Assembly (NCBI GenBank): GCA_052388025.1
Contig: JBQTIP010000234.1
Coordinates: 1-8,800, forward strand
Direction of reading: 5' to 3'
DNA: 8,800 bases
From: JBQTIP01 sp052388025
Lineage (GTDB): Bacteria; Actinomycetota; UBA4738; HRBIN12
In this document: one piece after another, positions 6,561 to 8,800 of the stretch
Layout of the letters: each line of letters opens with the position of its first letter
How positions within the stretch are numbered: position 1 is the stretch's first letter
Program-made: the position numbers and the translations under genes
Notes under the pieces: generated by a model
What the model was told of the DNA's origin: nothing
The model's database searches: none
Seen by the model: only the letters and a program-made list of their open reading frames with translations

Positions 6561-8738
6561 GTGGCGATCTACGACTGGCTGGGCGAGCCAGTCGCCGAGG
6601 GCGAGGGCACCGAACCCACAGGCACCGAGTGGGATGTCGTTGTGATCCGGGTCGGCGAGTCGAAGAACGGCAAGGTCTACTCGGAGAAGGCACTGCGAGA
6701 TGCGACACCCCTGTTCGACGGCGTACGAGTCCTCGCGCGCTCTGACGCCGATCACCTAGCCAACCGGGACAGCTCGGTCAACAACATCGTTGGGTGGCTG
6801 TCCGCGCCCAGATTCGACGGAGCAGCGGTCAAGGCCCGCCTGCACCTCTCCGAGGCGGCCGAGCGCCTGCGCACGATGCTCCTGGATGCCTGGCGCAGAG
6901 GCAAGCGCGACCTGGTCGGTTTGTCCCTCGTCGGCAGTGCCGACGGGCGCATCGTCGCCCAAGGCGGGCGCAGGGTCGCCCTCGTCGACGCCATCAAGTC
7001 AATCTCGTCTGTCGATCTAGTCGTCCAACCAGCGGCCGGCGGAGGCCTACTCAAGCTCGTCGCCGCAGAAGGGAAGGAGGGTCCGATGGACCTGCAGAAG
7101 TTCATCGAGCTGCTCCGGGCCTCCAACCGATTGGTGGCCAAGGAGCTGCTCAGCAACGCCGACGAGGAGCTGCAGCAAGCTCTTCTCGACGCCGAACCCG
7201 ACCTCGTGGCCGAGATCAGCGCGGCCGAGGTCCCGCCAGCACCGCCACTCACGCCCGGGGCGCCATCGCCCGGAGTGGGGACACCGGAGCCTAAGCCCGC
7301 GCTGGAGCCTAAGCCCGCGCTGGTCGGCGCTGGGATCGGTGAGGCCGACTCGGACCTCATCCCGGTTGCGATCTCGCGGTTCGTGGTCCGCGAGGCCCTG
7401 GCCGAGACGAGGCTGCCCGAGCCGGTGAAAGCCCGCATCACCAAGCGGTATGCAGGGCGGTCGTTCGCCGGGGCCGAGCTCGCCGAGTCCATCAAGGATG
7501 AGCTCGACTCCTGGGCGGAGCTCGAGAAGGAAAACCTCGTGTCCTCCGCCGGAAGGGCGAAGCCCGATGTCTCGGTCGGTCTCGAGGAGTCCCAGCGAGC
7601 CAAGGCCGCGCTGGACGGTTTCTTCCTCGGCGAGTCCGTCGAGGTCGAAGGCGAGAAGGTCCCGCCCTACCGGTCCTTCAAGTCCGCGTACATCGAGCTG
7701 ACGGGCGACGGTTTGGAGACCGGCGGCGTACTCACTGGCCGCATCCCCCGACGACCGCTCGGCAAGCTCGGCATCTCCGAGGCCAATGGAGGCCGAGTGC
7801 AGCTCCACCTGCACGAGCTGATGGAGGGCGAGATGGTGCTCTCCGAGGCGATCGCCACTGGGGGTTTCACCGAGATCCTCGGCGATTCGGTGGCGCGGAA
7901 GATGGTGGCCGACTACGCCGCCTCGAACCTGATGACCTGGGGTCCGCTGGTCGAGATCGTGCCGGTGAGCGACTTCCGGACCCAGCGCAGGATGCGCTTC
8001 GGCGGCTACGCGAACCTCGCTGCGGTGGCCCAGGGGGCCGCCTACGCCGCGATGACCTCGCCGACGGACGAGGAAGCGACCTACGCAGCGACGAAGCGCG
8101 GTGGCACCGAAACCATCAACCTGGAGGCGATCGCAAACGACGATGTCGGCTTCATCCGCCGAGTTCCCACCCGGATGGCGAGGGCGGCCGCGCAGACGCT
8201 GCACGAGTTCGTGTTCGACTTTTTGAACACGAACGCCGCGATCTACGACGCGGTCGCGCTGTTCGCGGCGGGGCACAACAACCTCGGTACCGTAGCGCTT
8301 TCGACATCGTCGCTTGCCTCTGCACTCGGGCGGATGCGCAAGCAGACGGAGCTGAACAGCGCGAAGCGGCTCGGGCTGGTGGGTCGGCACCTCTGGGTCC
8401 CGATCGACCTGGAGGAGACGGCGTTCGTCCTCACCGCCTCCGAGCGCAAGCAGGGGACGGCCGACAACGACGCCTCCTTCGTGCGCCAGAAGGGGATCGA
8501 CTACGAGGTGGTCGATTACTGGTCGGACAAGAACAACTGGTACCTCTCGGCCGAGCGGGACACCGTCCCGATCATCGAGATCGGGTTCTACGGCGCGGAG
8601 GAACCGGAGATCATGACCCAGGACCTGCCGAACGTGGGCTCCATGTTCACCAACGACCAGGTCACCTTGAAGATCCGGCACATCTACTCCGGGACCGTGC
8701 TCGATTTTCGAGGCCTCGACGGTTCGCTCGTGGCGTAA
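6561..8738 (+). CDS. Prohead protease-scaffold-major capsid fusion protein
   Basis: One 725-residue frame from GTG at 6561 joins three head functions. Residues 1-170 resemble prohead serine proteases: an N-terminal strand region (WDVVVIRVGESKNGKVYSEK), a probable catalytic H65 (DADHLANRD), S122 in VGLSLVGSADG, and the SSVDLVVQPAAGG closing motif (149-161). Residues 176-340 are acidic, helical and Pro-rich, like a scaffold. Residues 346-725 form the capsid part. From about 425 on, this resembles Mu gpT: LSEAIATGGFTEIL, then AGHNNLGTVALSTSSLASAL (570-589), and a C-terminal LKIRHIYSGTVLDFRGLDG. The protease would act on the scaffold segment during head maturation. Protease-capsid fusions are known among phages, but this one also has an internal translation start at 7086. 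The initiator GTG lacks a strong ribosome binding site, which fits low synthesis of the full-length form. Confidence 0.88.
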   Translation: MAIYDWLGEPVAEGEGTEPTGTEWDVVVIRVGESKNGKVYSEKALRDATPLFDGVRVLARSDADHLANRDSSVNNIVGWLSAPRFDGAAVKARLHLSEAAERLRTMLLDAWRRGKRDLVGLSLVGSADGRIVAQGGRRVALVDAIKSISSVDLVVQPAAGGGLLKLVAAEGKEGPMDLQKFIELLRASNRLVAKELLSNADEELQQALLDAEPDLVAEISAAEVPPAPPLTPGAPSPGVGTPEPKPALEPKPALVGAGIGEADSDLIPVAISRFVVREALAETRLPEPVKARITKRYAGRSFAGAELAESIKDELDSWAELEKENLVSSAGRAKPDVSVGLEESQRAKAALDGFFLGESVEVEGEKVPPYRSFKSAYIELTGDGLETGGVLTGRIPRRPLGKLGISEANGGRVQLHLHELMEGEMVLSEAIATGGFTEILGDSVARKMVADYAASNLMTWGPLVEIVPVSDFRTQRRMRFGGYANLAAVAQGAAYAAMTSPTDEEATYAATKRGGTETINLEAIANDDVGFIRRVPTRMARAAAQTLHEFVFDFLNTNAAIYDAVALFAAGHNNLGTVALSTSSLASALGRMRKQTELNSAKRLGLVGRHLWVPIDLEETAFVLTASERKQGTADNDASFVRQKGIDYEVVDYWSDKNNWYLSAERDTVPIIEIGFYGAEEPEIMTQDLPNVGSMFTNDQVTLKIRHIYSGTVLDFRGLDGSLVA
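7074..7080 (+). promoter_or_regulatory. Internal ribosome binding site in the capsid fusion gene
   Basis: AAGGAGG, an exact match to the anti-Shine-Dalgarno complement, ends five bases before an in-frame ATG at 7086. It lies exactly where the protease-like part ends and the scaffold-like part begins. It is stronger than the site in front of the gene's own GTG at 6561. By sequence and spacing it should start translation of a protease-less product. Confidence 0.65.
7086..8738 (+). CDS. Nested scaffold-major capsid product from internal start
   Basis: Starting at the in-frame ATG (residue 176 of the fusion), this gives a 550-residue protein beginning MDLQKFIELLRASNRL. It keeps the scaffold-like helical region and the complete Mu gpT-like capsid domain but lacks the protease. 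Capsids need hundreds of shell subunits and only a few protease copies, and a strong internal start would supply that ratio from one gene. Lambda does something similar with Nu3, the scaffold translated from inside the protease gene C. Here the nested product would include the shell protein too. Evidence is the ribosome binding site, spacing and domain boundary; expression has not been shown. Confidence 0.55.
   Translation: MDLQKFIELLRASNRLVAKELLSNADEELQQALLDAEPDLVAEISAAEVPPAPPLTPGAPSPGVGTPEPKPALEPKPALVGAGIGEADSDLIPVAISRFVVREALAETRLPEPVKARITKRYAGRSFAGAELAESIKDELDSWAELEKENLVSSAGRAKPDVSVGLEESQRAKAALDGFFLGESVEVEGEKVPPYRSFKSAYIELTGDGLETGGVLTGRIPRRPLGKLGISEANGGRVQLHLHELMEGEMVLSEAIATGGFTEILGDSVARKMVADYAASNLMTWGPLVEIVPVSDFRTQRRMRFGGYANLAAVAQGAAYAAMTSPTDEEATYAATKRGGTETINLEAIANDDVGFIRRVPTRMARAAAQTLHEFVFDFLNTNAAIYDAVALFAAGHNNLGTVALSTSSLASALGRMRKQTELNSAKRLGLVGRHLWVPIDLEETAFVLTASERKQGTADNDASFVRQKGIDYEVVDYWSDKNNWYLSAERDTVPIIEIGFYGAEEPEIMTQDLPNVGSMFTNDQVTLKIRHIYSGTVLDFRGLDGSLVA
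7286..7321 (+). repeat. Perfect tandem duplication of 18 bases in the scaffold region
   Basis: GGAGCCTAAGCCCGCGCT occurs twice back to back (7286-7303 and 7304-7321), encoding EPKPAL twice in the Pro-rich part of the fusion protein (about residues 243-254). Identity at every base, including wobble positions, points to a recent slippage or duplication. It lies in a flexible linker where length changes should be tolerated. Confidence 0.9.
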
Positions 8739-8752
8739 CCCGTTAGCAGAAC

Positions 8753-8800
8753 AGCACTCACTAGAGAGCGGCCCGGCCGCCACCGGTGGCACCGAGTGTT
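8753..8800. repeat. Nested inverted repeats downstream of the capsid gene
   Basis: Within the 62 bases after the capsid stop there are three self-complementary elements. GCGGCC at 8768-8773 faces GGCCGC at 8775-8780. GCCACCGGTGGC at 8779-8790 is a perfect 12-base palindrome, though its centre is too tight for an ideal hairpin. CACTC at 8755-8759 pairs with GAGTG at 8794-8798, extendable by a G-U and an A-T pair, enclosing both. The RNA could fold into a closed branched structure. It may be a terminator or a processing site lowering read-through after the abundant capsid gene, but any T run would lie beyond the window. Confidence 0.45.

Noticed and set aside
7047..8792. Long open frame of 581 codons on the minus strand opposite the capsid gene
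   Set aside because: It mirrors the high-GC plus-strand coding frame and its translation has no recognisable domain; the plus strand encodes a clear protease-capsid protein.
1..8800. tRNA genes, CRISPR arrays, insertion sequences, attachment sites
   Set aside because: No cloverleaf sequence, regularly spaced repeats, transposase motifs or flanking direct repeats were seen on either strand.

Overview
The window looks like the left end of the head (packaging and capsid) module of a tailed phage or prophage from a high-GC bacterium. GC richness, strong G/C preference at third codon positions, several GTG/TTG starts, closely packed genes with 1-4 base overlaps, and AGGAGG-type ribosome binding sites all fit an actinobacterial-type host. 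The host cannot be named from the sequence, and no integrase, attachment site or lysogeny gene is present to decide between phage and prophage.

Region 1 (1-1050) is accessory. A minus-strand LAGLIDADG homing endonuclease-type gene runs off the left edge (1-397). Opposite it, on the plus strand, lies a run of very small cysteine-rich zinc-finger or zinc-ribbon reading frames (442-606, 611-835, 742-870, 906-1042). The last has a clear ribosome binding site and GTG start, but the start is one frame away from the zinc-ribbon coding sequence, so it looks broken by a single-base indel.

Region 2 (1075-1896) encodes a secreted protein of unknown function with a clear signal peptide and six cysteines in the mature part. 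It is followed by about 145 bases without a confident gene.

Region 3 (2041-8738) is one co-directional operon-like block: small terminase, GpA-type large terminase, portal, a DUF1508/YegP-like small protein, two further small proteins, and a 725-residue fusion of prohead protease, scaffold-like region and Mu gpT-like major capsid protein. The terminase proteins recognise DNA and drive packaging through the portal, and the fusion protein would supply protease, scaffold and shell.

The most interesting feature is inside the fusion gene. At the exact protease/scaffold boundary there is an in-frame ATG (7086) preceded at ideal spacing by AAGGAGG. This predicts a second, shorter product (scaffold plus capsid, about 550 residues) made from the same gene without the protease. 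The logic resembles the nested C/Nu3 genes of phage lambda, but here the major capsid protein itself is part of the nested product. The last 60 bases (8739-8800) hold a compact set of inverted repeats just after the capsid stop codon.
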